A stretch of 48,650 bases of DNA from Acidobacteriota bacterium (GCA_020200095.1 JAIVJJ010000028.1:18628-67277); one strand, 5' to 3'; positions 9,680 through 21,055 are shown, counted from the stretch's first letter. A program made the numbers and translations. The notes: generated from the letters alone by a model not told the origin.

Positions 9680-10170
9680 ACTGGACGAAAAAACGGTTGC
9701 GCGTCGAACACGGCGAAATGGTTGTTGACGATTTGCTGGAACGCGCCAAAAAACTCGGAGTAGTTGTCGTGCAAAACCCGACGCATTTTACCGATGGCGA
9801 ACTCGAACGATCGCGCTGGGGCGGCGGCAAAAGCCGGATTCGCTCGATGATTGAAATGGGCGTTCCGTTCGCTCTCGGCTCTGACGGTCCGATAAATCCG
9901 TTTCTGAATATTATGCTCGCCGCGATTCATCCAGATAACCCTTCGCAGGCAATTTCACGCGAGCAAGCCGTCCGCGCCTACACCATCGGCTCGGCTTTTG
10001 CCGAATTTACCGAAACGCAAAAAGGAATTCTGGCAAAAGGAAAACTGGCGGATTTAGCCGTGCTGTCGCAGGATATTTTCAGCGTTTCGCCTGGTGAACT
10101 GCCGAAAACACAAAGCGTCTTAACTATCGTCGGCGGAAAAATCGTCTACGATGCAAAAGTTTTTAAGTGA
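9520..10170 (+). pseudogene. C-terminal fragment of a YtcJ-like metal-dependent amidohydrolase
   Basis: In-frame read SESEIENIIRESLKFNQPLLLHCVGDRACQAAFDAMEKVGNGKIDWTKKRLRVEHGEMV...FALGSDGPINPFLNIMLA...KGKLADLAVLSQD; no start or N-terminal barrel. Confidence 0.7.
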
Positions 10171-10175
10171 CTTAT

Positions 10176-10982
10176 ATGAAACGATTATTTTTGGTTTTAA
10201 TTGCGCTGATTATTTTTGGAAACGCTGCCTATTCGCAGGCAACACCTAACGGCGCGATTGTCGAACAAACCTCTTGCCCGCCGAAAACCGTCGGGACTTA
10301 TGAGCAATATTTCGAGACGGCTAAAAACGTTTACGCGAAGCAAATCGAAGACGCGAAAAAAGACAATATCAAATTAGAAATGCCGACGGATTTTTCAAAG
10401 CGAATTCTAAACCGCGAAGAATTTGAACGACGCAAGGCTTATACGGGAATTGATTGCCAACGCATTAAATACTGGAGCGACGGCTTGAAAGTCGTCGGCT
10501 ACATTTGGAAGCCGAAAAACAGCACTGGCAAAAAGTTCCCGCTCATCATTTTTAATCGCGGCGGAAATCGTGAACGAAGCAAACTTGAGCCATGGATGGC
10601 AGGCGGATTTTATGATTTCGTTTCAAACGGCTTTGTCGTCATCGCGTCGCAGTATCGCGGCGTTGACGGCGGCGAAGGAAAAGAGGAATACGGCGGCGCG
10701 GATGTGCGCGATGTGTTGAATCTGATTCCGCTTGCCAAATCGCTCGGCTATGCGGATATGAACAATGTTTTTATGTTCGGAAATTCGCGCGGCGGAATGA
10801 TGACGTATCTCGCGCTCAAAAACAACATTCCGGTTAATGCGGCGGCGGTGATGAGCGGCGTAACCGATTTATTCGGCAACGCAGAATCGAACTTTAGCAT
10901 TTGCCCAAAGATTACAGGAACTCGGCAAAACTTACGAGCTAATCATTTACGCGGACGGCGACCACGGGTTGTCGTTAAATAG
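10176..10982 (+). pseudogene. Alpha/beta hydrolase (prolyl oligopeptidase-like) disrupted near the C-terminus
   Basis: GNSRGGMMTYLALKNNIPVNAAAVMSGVTDLF; after ~10900 the homologous tail (QRLQELGKTYELIIYADGDHGLSLNR...VLEWFKKYMK) is in a different frame to ~11033. Confidence 0.65.
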
Positions 10983-11074
10983 AACGGACAGTGATAAAAG
11001 AGTTTTGGAATGGTTCAAAAAATATATGAAATGATTGAGTTGTTCTTCGAGGATTTCTTTAAAGGAGAAGATTT

Positions 11075-11821
11075 ATGAGGCAAATTATTACATTGGCAGC
11101 GGTTTTAATAAGTTTGGCTTTTTCGGCGTTCGGTCAGGGTGAGCGCACAAATGGCGCGGAATCCGGCAAAATTATTGAGGAAGTAAAAAAGGCAGCGAGT
11201 GAATTAAGCGAGGCGATTGCGCGGCGCGATGAAAACGCTCTCAAACTTATTCTCGCCGACGATTACACTTTCGTTCATTCGACCGGAAATGTTGACGATA
11301 AGACGTTGCGCATCGAAAAAATAAAGGCGAATAAATTGCCAACCATTGAATCATCGTCCCGCGACAATGTGCGGTATCGCGTTTATGACAAAACGGTCGT
11401 CATCAGTTCCGACACACGGCAGAAATCCGAGTTAAACGGGATAAAGCGTGAAATACATCTTCGCGGAATTATGGTCTGGGTGAAAAATCAGGGATGCTGG
11501 CAGCTCGTCGCGCAACAGTCAACGCGCATTCAGCCGGAGCGAACGGCAATCACGCTCGAACCGAAAATTCTCGACCTTTATGTCGGGCAATATGAACTCG
11601 CTCCCAACTTGTTTTTCACCGTTACGCGCGAAGGCAATTCGGTGTTCGGGCAGCAAACGAATGGAAGAAAACTGGACTTAACGGCAGAATCAGAAACAAA
11701 ATTTTTTGTCGAAGGATTAAACGCGCAGATACAATTTTACAAAAACGAAAAGGGCGCGTTTGATAGTGTCGGCATCCGCATCGGAACAGGACAGGAAATG
11801 ATTGGGAAAAAGGTTAAATAA
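11075..11821 (+). CDS. DUF4440/NTF2-like secreted protein
   Basis: Signal peptide; ELSEAIARRDENALKLILADDYTFVHSTGNVDDK pattern. Confidence 0.75.
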   Translation: MRQIITLAAVLISLAFSAFGQGERTNGAESGKIIEEVKKAASELSEAIARRDENALKLILADDYTFVHSTGNVDDKTLRIEKIKANKLPTIESSSRDNVRYRVYDKTVVISSDTRQKSELNGIKREIHLRGIMVWVKNQGCWQLVAQQSTRIQPERTAITLEPKILDLYVGQYELAPNLFFTVTREGNSVFGQQTNGRKLDLTAESETKFFVEGLNAQIQFYKNEKGAFDSVGIRIGTGQEMIGKKVK

Positions 11822-13024
11822 ATGAACGAAACGCAAACTAAAATCACTCAAATAACATTTTTAATTGCGCTTTCGCTCTTTGTTTTCACGAACGCTTTTG
11901 CTCAATCCCTTGTCTTTCGCAACGTCACGCTGATTGATATGCGAGGCGAGCAGCCGCAGCCGAATATGACGGTTATCGTTTCGGGCAATCGCGTAGCGAA
12001 AATCGGCAAAAATCTGAGAATTCCAAAAAACGCCGAAATCGTTGATGCAACCGGCAAGTTTCTGATTCCCGGACTCTGGGACAATTACACTTACACGCTT
12101 GAAGCAGTCAAAAATAACTTTCCGTTTTTTGAATTGTTGATTGCTCATGGCGTAACGGGCGTGCGCGATGTCGGAACGTCAATGAATTTGACCGAAGCGG
12201 CGAAATTGAGAGAAGAAATCAACGCCGGAAAAGCTCTCGCGCCGCGTCTGTTTTACGCCGGAAATGTTCTCATCGGCGAAATGCCTCCGCGCCGGAGCAA
12301 TCGCTGGACGGGAATTTCGACAATCGTCAAAACAACAGAAGAAGCGAAAAAAGTCGTCGAATCGCTTGCCCGCGCAGGTGTTGACCACATCAAAACGGAA
12401 AAACGCACGCCGCCCGAAATCTTAAAAGAAATCATCCGCGCGGCGCACAAATATAAATTGCCGGTCGTCGGCGTTCCGCCCTCTTTTATCATTGACGCTT
12501 CAAACGACGGTTTGGATTGCGTCGAGCATTCGGCGGAGATTTTCCGAGCGACTTCCAATAAGCGCAACGAGTATTACGCGCTTTACCGCGACCGCACGAT
12601 TGATAAGATGACGATGGACGAAAGTTATGCGTTTTTCGGCACGATGGAAACGGACGTGCCTTACTACGAAGAAACTCTCAAAACTCTGGCGCGCAATCGA
12701 ACCTGCGTCGTCACGAATGCCGCGCAGACAAATACTTTCATCGGAGATTTTGAATTAATTGACAACACGCGCCGCCGCTTCAAAACCGAAGCGCAGCTCA
12801 AGGTCGATTTGCACAAAGCCGGAGTATTGCTGCTTGCCGGAACGCAGTTGAGCTACGATACCGTCGGAACGCCCGGACTCGTTTTGCACGACGAACTTAA
12901 TTTGTTTGTCCGAGCCGGTATGTCGCCGTTCGAGGCTCTGAAAACCGCGACCGCCAATCGGCAAAATTTATGCGGCGCGAAAAAGATTTGGGAACGATTG
13001 AAAAGGGCAAACTCGCCGATTTGA
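11822..13024 (+). pseudogene. Amidohydrolase family protein with a single-base frameshift near the C-terminus
   Basis: SLVFRNVTLIDMRGEQPQPNMTVIVSGNRV, FLIPGLWD, HGVTGVRDVG; frame breaks at ~12958 (aatcgg, where aatccgg would keep frame); remainder REKDLGTIEKGKLADLILLDANPLADI is in the next frame to 13164. Confidence 0.75.
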
Positions 13025-13212
13025 TTTTGCTCGACGCAAACCCGCTCGCCGATATTTCAAACACCAGAAAAATAAACTCGGTGGTTGCCAACGGTAAATT
13101 ACTCGACCGAAAAACTCTGGACAAAATGCTTGCCGACGTTGAAGCGACGGCGAAAAAGAAATAATAATGACTGTTAAAAAATCTAACAAGCATCCGTAAC
13201 GAAAATAAAATT

Positions 13213-14262
13213 ATGAATCCAACAGAACAAAAAACAACAATTTCAGAAGCCGTGCGAAAGCACAAGGAATTTCTTTTTCCGGCGGTCGCCACTTATTACC
13301 AGGAGCCGCTCGCGCTCGTTCGGGGCGAAGGCGAATACGTCTGGGACGACGCTGGCAATCGTTACCTCGACTGCTTCGGCGGCGTGCTGACGGTCAGCGT
13401 CGGACACGCGAATCCGAAAATCAACGCGGCGATTATTGAGCAAGTCAATAAAATTTCGCATACGTCCGCGCTTTACGCGAATCCGAATCAGTCAGATTTG
13501 GCGGAGAAGCTGGCGGAAATCACGCCCGGCGATTTGAAGAAATCGTTCTTTTCGAGTTCGGGAACGGAAGCCGACGACACGGCGATTATGGCGGCGAAAC
13601 TCGCCACCGGCAGACACGAAATCGTCGTGCTTCGTCACAGCTATTCGGGCAGAAGCGCGACCGCGTTATCAAGCGTTGGACACTCGACGTGGCGACCGCT
13701 TCCCTCTCAGGTGGCGGGAATCGTCCACGCCCGCGCTCCATATTGCTATCGCTGTCCTTTTAATTTGAAACCGGAAAGCTGCGGCGCGGCGTGCGCCGAA
13801 GATGTTAGGGACGTAATCGAAACGACGACGACCGGCGAAATCGCGGCGTTTATGGCTGAACCGATTTTAGGTGTCGGCGGTTTCATCGTGCCGCCCGCCG
13901 GATATTTTGAACGGGTCGAAGAAATCACCCGAAAGCACGGCGGACTTTTTATCGCCGACGAAGTGCAGACCGGCTGGGGACGCACGGGCGACAAATGGTT
14001 TGGAATCGAGCATTGGGACGTAAAACCCGACATCATGGGTTTGATGCAGGGCATCGAACTTGTAAAAAACCGCAAAACGAAAGAGCCTGCACCCGAAGCC
14101 GTTCTAAAAGTTTTTGAAGAAACCAAACGGCAAGGCGTTCTCATCGGCAAAGGCGGGCTTTACGGCAACGTGATTCGCACGGGAATGATGCTCAATTCGA
14201 CGAAAGACAATGTTGATGAACTCGTTGCCGCGCTTGATAAGAGCTTTGCTTTATGTGAATAA
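13213..14262 (+). CDS. Class III PLP-dependent aminotransferase (AGXT2/beta-alanine aminotransferase-like) with an internal deletion
   Basis: YLDCFGGVLTVSVGHANPK, FFSSSGTEADDTA, RCPFNLKPESCG, FIADEVQTGWGRTG; PLP-lysine segment absent at ~14031-14040. Confidence 0.88.
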   Translation: MNPTEQKTTISEAVRKHKEFLFPAVATYYQEPLALVRGEGEYVWDDAGNRYLDCFGGVLTVSVGHANPKINAAIIEQVNKISHTSALYANPNQSDLAEKLAEITPGDLKKSFFSSSGTEADDTAIMAAKLATGRHEIVVLRHSYSGRSATALSSVGHSTWRPLPSQVAGIVHARAPYCYRCPFNLKPESCGAACAEDVRDVIETTTTGEIAAFMAEPILGVGGFIVPPAGYFERVEEITRKHGGLFIADEVQTGWGRTGDKWFGIEHWDVKPDIMGLMQGIELVKNRKTKEPAPEAVLKVFEETKRQGVLIGKGGLYGNVIRTGMMLNSTKDNVDELVAALDKSFALCE

Positions 14263-14309
14263 CAAGCCGCGAAATTTTATCGGTTAAAAGGGAAAACACA
14301 GATCAAATT

Positions 14310-15812
14310 ATGATGAAAAATAAAATTACCAAGTCATTCGTTTTACTGTTGCTGCTCGGCACATTCGCGTTCGGGCAGGACAAGGTTAAGATTCTTGACA
14401 AATACATCGAGGTGGCGCGCAAAAATTGGCAAGTGCCGGGAATGTCGGTGACGGTCGTCCGCGACCGACAGGTGCTTTTGTCGAAAGGCTACGGCGTGCG
14501 CGAGTCGGGCAAAGCGGCGGCGGTTGACGCTTCGACGCTGTTCGGCGCGATGTCCACGACCAAGGCGATGACAGCCGTTGCGATGGGCATTCTCGTGGAT
14601 GAAGGCAAAGTCGGCTGGGACGATAAAGTCACCAAACACCTGCCCGATTTTCGCGTCGCCGATTCGTATGTGACCGGAGAGATTCGCGTCCGCGATTTAT
14701 TCACGCACAACGCCGGTTTGCCGAATGCCGATTTTCTCTGGACGCGCGACGAATTGTCGAGCGACGGAATCGTCAGCCGGATGCAGTATGCCAAGCCGTC
14801 CTATCCGTTTCGCGCCGGGTTTGTCTATCACAACGTGATGTATCTGGTCGCCGGAAAAATCATCGAAAAAGCGAGCGGGATGACCTGGGAACGGTTTATG
14901 ACCGAGCGCGTTTTCAATCCGCTCGGTATGAAAAACACTTTCCCGACGCTTGAATCTTCGCGTGCCTATCAAAATCGGTCGGCACCTCACTTTGAAATCA
15001 AAAATCAAATCACGGTCATTCCCGAAATGGCGGTTGACACTGCTGGTCCCGCAGGTTCCGTTTGGTCAACGGCGGACGACATCGGCAAATGGATTAATTT
15101 CACGCTTTACAACACGACCGCCGACGGCAAACCGCTGCTCAGACCGGCGACTTTCAACGAGCTTTTCAAACCGCAGGTGATTCTGCCGACGATGTTTTAT
15201 CCGACCTTCCGTCTGACAAAACCGCATTGGACGACTTACGGACTCGGCTGGTTTCAGCACGACTATCGCGGCGAGATGGTCAATTTTCATACGGGCAGCC
15301 TCGCCGGGCGCACCGCCATCATCGGCTTGCTGCGCGACAAAAAACTTGGCGTTTATATCTTCGGCAATCTCGACCACGCCGAACTGCGGCACGCGCTGAT
15401 GTATAAAGTTTTCGACCTGTTTGCCTTCGACGACAACAGACGCGACTGGAGCGCCGAGATGAAAGTTTTATACGACGGCATCAAGGCGGAAGCCGCCAAA
15501 GCCAGAGAAGCAAGCCGCGCCGCCCGGCAGACTAACACCAAGCCGACGCTTCCGCTCGATGCTTATGCGGGCAAATACTTTGACCCGTATTACGGCTCAA
15601 TCGAGTTGCAAATGGTCGAAGGAAAACTCCGCGCCATCATCAACCGCGAAACTTACGCCGACCTCGAACACTGGGAGAAAGACTCGTTCCTGGCGAAATC
15701 AAACAAGGCTTGGCAGGGCGAAGGCGTTATCAGGTTCGAGGTCAAACCCGACACCAAAGAAGTCGAATTAATTTGGGGCAGCCAAAGATTCAAGCGGCAG
15801 GTGAAGCCGTGA
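14310..15812 (+). CDS. Serine hydrolase / class C beta-lactamase-like protein with DUF3471-like C-terminus
   Basis: GAMSTTKAMTAVAMGILVDEGKVGWDDKV (SxxK), YHNVMYLVAGKIIEKASGMTWE (YxN), C-terminal DAYAGKYFDPYYGSIELQ. Confidence 0.88.
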   Translation: MMKNKITKSFVLLLLLGTFAFGQDKVKILDKYIEVARKNWQVPGMSVTVVRDRQVLLSKGYGVRESGKAAAVDASTLFGAMSTTKAMTAVAMGILVDEGKVGWDDKVTKHLPDFRVADSYVTGEIRVRDLFTHNAGLPNADFLWTRDELSSDGIVSRMQYAKPSYPFRAGFVYHNVMYLVAGKIIEKASGMTWERFMTERVFNPLGMKNTFPTLESSRAYQNRSAPHFEIKNQITVIPEMAVDTAGPAGSVWSTADDIGKWINFTLYNTTADGKPLLRPATFNELFKPQVILPTMFYPTFRLTKPHWTTYGLGWFQHDYRGEMVNFHTGSLAGRTAIIGLLRDKKLGVYIFGNLDHAELRHALMYKVFDLFAFDDNRRDWSAEMKVLYDGIKAEAAKAREASRAARQTNTKPTLPLDAYAGKYFDPYYGSIELQMVEGKLRAIINRETYADLEHWEKDSFLAKSNKAWQGEGVIRFEVKPDTKEVELIWGSQRFKRQVKP

Positions 15813-15840
15813 CTTTTGATGAAAACATCGAAAATTTAAT

Positions 15841-15939
15841 ATGAAAACATTAATCAAAAACGGACGAATTGTAACGGCGGTTGACGATTACCGCGCCGAT
15901 ATTTTAATCGGAGACGAAACAACTTCACTTTGCGCCTAG
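15841..15939 (+). pseudogene. Duplicated 5' end of hydA (32-codon remnant)
   Basis: [32 protein letters not shown] versus intact hydA at 17360 [35 protein letters not shown] nearly identical for ~80 bp then diverges. Confidence 0.93.
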
Positions 15940-15961
15940 ACTTGGCTATAATGGCTAAGTC
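15924..15961 (+). promoter_or_regulatory. TA promoter with near-palindromic operator overlapping the -10
   Basis: TTCACT-17 nt-TATAAT; GACTTGGCTATAATGGCTAAGTC (15939-15961) is near-palindromic. Confidence 0.6.
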
Positions 15962-15975
15962 GGAGTTTAAAAATT

Positions 15976-16266
15976 ATGAGAACGACAAACATTGCCGAAC
16001 TGAAGAACCATTTGAGCAGTTTTTTAGCCGACGTAAAACGCGGCGAGGAAATTTTAATCAGCGATAGAAATCAACCGATTGCCAAAATTGTTCCGCTTCA
16101 CAACACTTCGGATTTTTCCGCCGAAGAATTGGCTTTGGCAGCGGCGGGGATTTTGCGTCTGCCCGAAGAAAGCGAGGCTTCCGAATCGTTTTTGAAAGAA
16201 AAACGCTCCACTTTGAAAAGCGAAACGGTAATCAAAGCCATAATTGACGAACGCGATGAAGACTGA
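15976..16266 (+). CDS. Phd/YefM/VapB-type antitoxin
   Basis: TNIAELKNHLSSFLADVKRGEEILISDRNQPIAKIVPL is the Phd/YefM signature. Confidence 0.9.
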   Translation: MRTTNIAELKNHLSSFLADVKRGEEILISDRNQPIAKIVPLHNTSDFSAEELALAAAGILRLPEESEASESFLKEKRSTLKSETVIKAIIDERDED

Positions 16267-16696
16267 AATTGCCTTTTGGGATACGAGTGCGATTTTGCCG
16301 CTTTGCTGTTCGCAAGTTTTTACAACAAAGTCAAAAAAGTGGCTGCGAAAATATCCGAAAATCGTCGTTTGGTGGGGAACTTCGGTTGAAATCAACAGCG
16401 GTTTGGCGAGGCTCAAACGGAACGGCGATTTAACGGAAAAAGAAACGGTCAAAGCCTTGCGTTTGTGGGAAAAACTCAAGAAGACTTGCCGCATCGTTTC
16501 GCCTGTCGAAAGAATTATCGAATTGGCAAATGATTTGCCCGAAAATTACAATTTGCGGGCGTTGGATTCGTTTCAACTAGCGGCGGCACTCGTCTGGTGT
16601 CAGGAAAAACCGCGCCGTCGCCCGTTTATTACGGCTGATGAGCAATTGGCAAAAGCGGCTGAGAAAGCAGGATTCAATGAAATTTTGTTGACTTGA
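16256..16696 (+). CDS. PIN-domain toxin (VapC family)
   Basis: FWDTSAILPLC start, LRALDSFQLAAALVW and FITADEQLAKAAEKAG end; overlaps the antitoxin. Confidence 0.88.
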   Translation: MKTEIAFWDTSAILPLCCSQVFTTKSKKWLRKYPKIVVWWGTSVEINSGLARLKRNGDLTEKETVKALRLWEKLKKTCRIVSPVERIIELANDLPENYNLRALDSFQLAAALVWCQEKPRRRPFITADEQLAKAAEKAGFNEILLT

Positions 16697-16780
16697 GAAG
16701 AAGTGTCTGAAATTTTGCGGGAAATCAAAACTGATTTGGCGGCTTAAATTGAAATAAAATATACAAAACACAGAGACATT

Positions 16781-17317
16781 ATGAAAAGGTTGTTATTAGT
16801 TTTTTGGATTTTAATTACTGTTTCGGCAGTTTTTGCTCAAACAGAAGAAACGAGCGATGAAACTTTACTGAAAAGAGCTGTTTCGCTGTCAGACAACAAA
16901 TTTCACGAACTAGAAATAAAAAGAGACGGCGTGTATTTGGACGGCACAAGAAAAAACAAATCAGACAATCTTTTTGTAACAGTTACGTTTTTGTCTGAGA
17001 CGGCTGAATATTGGGAATACGATAATTCCGGGTATTGGTTTTTACTTGGAACGGATATGGCAACCGGAATGTGTGGAATTCCACATTACGCAATGATTCA
17101 CGTTGATTCAAACGGAAATATACGAGTTTCAAAAGAAAGTCCATCAGCTTGTATTGGTGATTTTCCTATTTTGATTGAATTCAAATTAAGTTTTGATAAG
17201 CAGTGCAATCAACGCCCCATTTGGAAAATATCAAATTCATTAGAATTTGACGGCTGCACTTTTAATTGGAAAGATTTGCAAACTACACAAAAAACTAAAA
17301 CACGAAAAAGAAAGTAA
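16781..17317 (+). CDS. Hypothetical secreted protein
   Basis: Signal peptide (KRLLLVFWILITVSAVFAQ); no family recognised. Confidence 0.6.
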   Translation: MKRLLLVFWILITVSAVFAQTEETSDETLLKRAVSLSDNKFHELEIKRDGVYLDGTRKNKSDNLFVTVTFLSETAEYWEYDNSGYWFLLGTDMATGMCGIPHYAMIHVDSNGNIRVSKESPSACIGDFPILIEFKLSFDKQCNQRPIWKISNSLEFDGCTFNWKDLQTTQKTKTRKRK

Positions 17318-17359
17318 AAAATCATTTTCTAACTCTGTGTTCTTTATGGCTAAAAAATT

Positions 17360-18739
17360 ATGAAAACACTAATCAAAAACGGACGAATCATCACGGCGGT
17401 TGACGATTACCGCGCCGATATTTTAATCGAAGACGAAACGATTTCCATCATTGGCAAAACGCTCGAAATGGAAGCCGACGTAACGATTGATGCAGGCAGA
17501 AAACTCGTCATTCCGGGCGGCATTGACCCGCACACGCATATGGAATTGCCGTTTGGCGGGACGTATTCGTCGGACGATTTTTTTAGCGGAACGCGCGCAG
17601 CGGCGTTTGGCGGGACGACGACGATTATTGATTTCGCCGTGCAGACCAAAGGCGAAGCGATGACGGCGGGCGTTGACCGTTGGCACAAAAAGGCGGAGGG
17701 AAAATGCGCGATTGATTACGGTTTTCACCTTATCACGACCGAATTTGAAGACGGCGACGAGCGTGAGATGTATCGCCTGATGGACGAAGGCATCACGAGC
17801 TTTAAGTTGTTTATGGCTTATCCGGGCGTTTTTCTGGCGGACGACGCGACGATTTTTCGGGCGATGAGCGCGGCGGGAAATCGCGGCGGTTTGATTTGTA
17901 TGCATGCCGAAAACGGAATCGTGATAAATGAAATTATCAAACGCGCACTCGCGCAGGGGCGAACTGCGCCGAAATATCACGCTTTGACGCGCCCGACGAT
18001 TGCGGAAGCCGAAGGCGTGCATCGCGCGATTGCGATTGCGGAGATGGCTGAATCGCCCGTTTATATCGTGCATTTGTCCTGCACCGATGCGCTGAACAAA
18101 GTCCGCGAAGCCCGCGACCGAGGCATCGCCGCGTTTGCCGAAACCTGCCCGCAGTATCTTTTTCATTCAATCGAAGATTACGGCGACGATTTCGAGGGCG
18201 CGAAATACGTGATGACACCGCCGCTTCGTGAAAAGCACAATCAGGCGGAATTGTGGAAAGGTTTGAAAATGGACGACCTTCAAGTCATCTCCACCGACCA
18301 TTGCCCGTTTTGTATGAAAGAGCAAAAGGAATTGGGCAAAGATGATTTTTCAAAAATCCCGAACGGCGCGCCCGGCGTGGAAAATCGAATGTCGCTGATT
18401 TACAACGGCGGAGTCGTCGAAAATCGAATTTCCTTGAATCGGTTCGTCGAACTGACTTCGACCGCAGCCGCGAAAATGTTCGGGATGTTTCCGAAAAAAG
18501 GCACCATCGCCGTCGGTTCGGATGCTGACATCGTGATTTTTGATGCGGAGAAGGAACACACTTTTGGGGTTGCGAACGAACATATGAACGTGGATTATTC
18601 GTCTTACGAAGGTTGGAAGGTAAAAGGCAAAGTCGAAACAGTTTTATCGCGCGGTCGCGTCGTGATTGAAAACGGCGAGCACAAAGGAAAGGCTGGCGAC
18701 GGGCAATTTTTGAAGCGCGGAACTTGCGTCAATATTTAG
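17360..18739 (+). CDS. hydA: Dihydropyrimidinase (D-hydantoinase)
   Basis: [62 protein letters not shown]-term [14 protein letters not shown]. Confidence 0.96.
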   Translation: MKTLIKNGRIITAVDDYRADILIEDETISIIGKTLEMEADVTIDAGRKLVIPGGIDPHTHMELPFGGTYSSDDFFSGTRAAAFGGTTTIIDFAVQTKGEAMTAGVDRWHKKAEGKCAIDYGFHLITTEFEDGDEREMYRLMDEGITSFKLFMAYPGVFLADDATIFRAMSAAGNRGGLICMHAENGIVINEIIKRALAQGRTAPKYHALTRPTIAEAEGVHRAIAIAEMAESPVYIVHLSCTDALNKVREARDRGIAAFAETCPQYLFHSIEDYGDDFEGAKYVMTPPLREKHNQAELWKGLKMDDLQVISTDHCPFCMKEQKELGKDDFSKIPNGAPGVENRMSLIYNGGVVENRISLNRFVELTSTAAAKMFGMFPKKGTIAVGSDADIVIFDAEKEHTFGVANEHMNVDYSSYEGWKVKGKVETVLSRGRVVIENGEHKGKAGDGQFLKRGTCVNI

Positions 18740-18746
18740 CTTAAAA

Positions 18747-21048
18747 ATGGCTAATGATACGGCAAACAATTTAGAAGCGGGTAGATCGCTTGCTCATTAT
18801 CGAATCTTAAAAAAACTCGGGGCGGGCGGAATGGGCGAAGTTTATCTGGCGGAAGACACGCACCTTCGTCGCAAAATCGCGCTCAAAATCTTGCTGCAAA
18901 CGCTCGCCTCCGACCAAAGAAGCGCTTGACCTTGCCGAGCAAATTACCTTTGCGCTGTCGGCGGCACATGCGGCGGGCATTGTTCATCGAGACATCAAGC
19001 CGGAAAACATTATGCTGCGTGAAGACCGGCTGGTGAAAGTTTTGGATTTCGGCTTGGCGAAATTAACCGAAAAGAGAGAAGTCAGTCTCGACACTGAAGC
19101 CGAAACGCGCGCACTCGTGAAAACGAATCCGGGCGTGGTGATGGGAACTGTCAGCTATATGTCGCCCGAACAAGCCAGAGGAAAAGACACGGACGCGAGA
19201 ACCGATATTTTTAGTCTCGGCTGTGTGCTTTATGAAATGCTCACGCAAAGATTGCCGTTTTCGGGCGAGACAATCAACGACATGATTGCCGCAATTTTGA
19301 AAAGCGAGCCTTTGTCGCCGACAAATTTTAATTCAGAAATTCCTGCCGAACTCGAACGAATTGTTTTGAAGTCTTTGGCGAAAGACCGGGAAGAGCGTTA
19401 TCAAACCGCGAAAGATTTGTCGGTTGATTTACGACGATTAAAAAGACAGATGGAACTTGGCGCAGAGATTGAGCGCACAAAACCGCCGTACAAATCAGCA
19501 GAAAACGCGACGGAAAACGCCACGCGAATTCTTTCGGCACGTCCGACTTCGAGCGCGGAGTATGTAGTGAGTGAAGCCAGAAAGCATAAACTCGGTTTTG
19601 TAGTCGCAGCGGTAATTTTACTACTGGCGATTGGCGGATTAGGCGTTTGGTATTTTGGCAATCGCCCGTTAAACACAAAACAAATCGAATCAATCGCCGT
19701 GATGCCGTTTATCAACGAAAGCGGCAACGCCGATACGGAATATCTGTCGGATGGAATGACGGAAACGCTGATCGGCAGTTTGTCGCAATTGCCGAATTTG
19801 AACGTGAAGGCGCGGTCGTCTGTGTTTCGTTACAAAGGCAAAGATGCGGACGTGAAGACAATCGGCAAAGAATTAAACGTACAGGCTATCTTGAACGGGC
19901 GCGTCACACAGCGCAGCGACCAATTAACGCTGAGCCTGGAATTGGTTGACGCGCAGACGGAGAACGTCATTTGGAGCGAGCGATACAATCGCAAACAAGC
20001 CGACCTCGTTTCATTGCAAAGCGAGATTGCCCGCGACGTTTCAAGTAAATTGAAAACCAAACTGTCGGGCGCGGACGAGCAACGCTTGGCAAAGAACTAC
20101 ACGGCAAACGCCGAATCCTATCAACTTTATTTGCAAGGGCGTTTCTTTTGGAACAAGCGCACGGTCAAAGATATTCGGAAATCAATCGAATATTTCCAGC
20201 AGGCTGTCGCGCTTGATCCGAACTACACGCTGGCTTACACCGGACTTGCCGATGCTCATACTGTTCTCCCAACATATGGCGGCGCACCGTCACGTGAAGT
20301 ATTGCCGAAGGCGCGCGAAGCCGCGCTCAAAGCCTTATCGCTCGATGACCAATTAGCTGAATCTCACATCTCGCTCGGTATGATTTTGAATTATTATGAT
20401 TACGACTTTGCCGGAGCGGAGCGCGAATTTCGACGCGCTATTGAACTTAATCCAAACTCTGCGGCGGCGCATCAGTTCTACGGCAATCTCCAAATTCACC
20501 TCGGCAGATTCGAAGAAGCCTACTCCGAATTGAGTCGTGCGCTGGAGATTGAACCGCTCTCGCCGCTCATCAATCGTTTTTACGGTTTAGCCTTGCTCTA
20601 CGACAGAAGATATGATGAAAGCGCAACGCAGTTAAAAAAGACGCTTGAACTTGATGCTGGTTTTGTCCCGGCTTATGACACTCTGGCGAACGTCTATCGC
20701 GCGCAAGGCAAACACGCTGATAGCGTTGAAGCATTTGCCAAAGCAGAAGAAGCATTGGGCAATCACGAAGCGGCAGTTTTGATGCGAGAGATTTTCGCCA
20801 AAGGCGGCTGGCAGAAATTTCTAAGGGCTATGATTGATCAGCCTCAACTGAACTACAGAAAATCAAGATACATCGTGGCAACATATCACGCGGAACTTGG
20901 AGAAAAAGACAAAGCATTTGCCGAACTGAACAAGTCTTACGAAGAGCGCGAATTCTTCATGATTGTACTCAAAGTTGACCCGCGCTTTGACCATTTGCGT
21001 GACGACCCGCGCTTACAGGAATTGTTGAGAAAAGTCGGTTTTCCATAA
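18747..21048 (+). pseudogene. Ser/Thr protein kinase with TM segment and TPR region, carrying an N-lobe deletion and frameshift at ~18905-18916
   Basis: [21 protein letters not shown]...IALKIL then stop; next frame resumes [35 protein letters not shown]...DFGLAKL...; C-term SIAVMPF..., TPRs. Confidence 0.85.
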
Positions 21049-21055
21049 CTAAGGC

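Noticed and set aside
11822-11860. Possible 5'-end copy of the aminotransferase (MNETQTKITQ vs MNPTEQKTTI)
   Set aside because: Similarity is weak and A-rich; could be chance. Not counted among the scars.
16697-16746. Orphan tail VSEILREIKTDLAA* after the PIN toxin, possibly another gene-end scar
   Set aside because: Reads as a plausible C-terminus but no parent gene is in the window, so the source cannot be supported.
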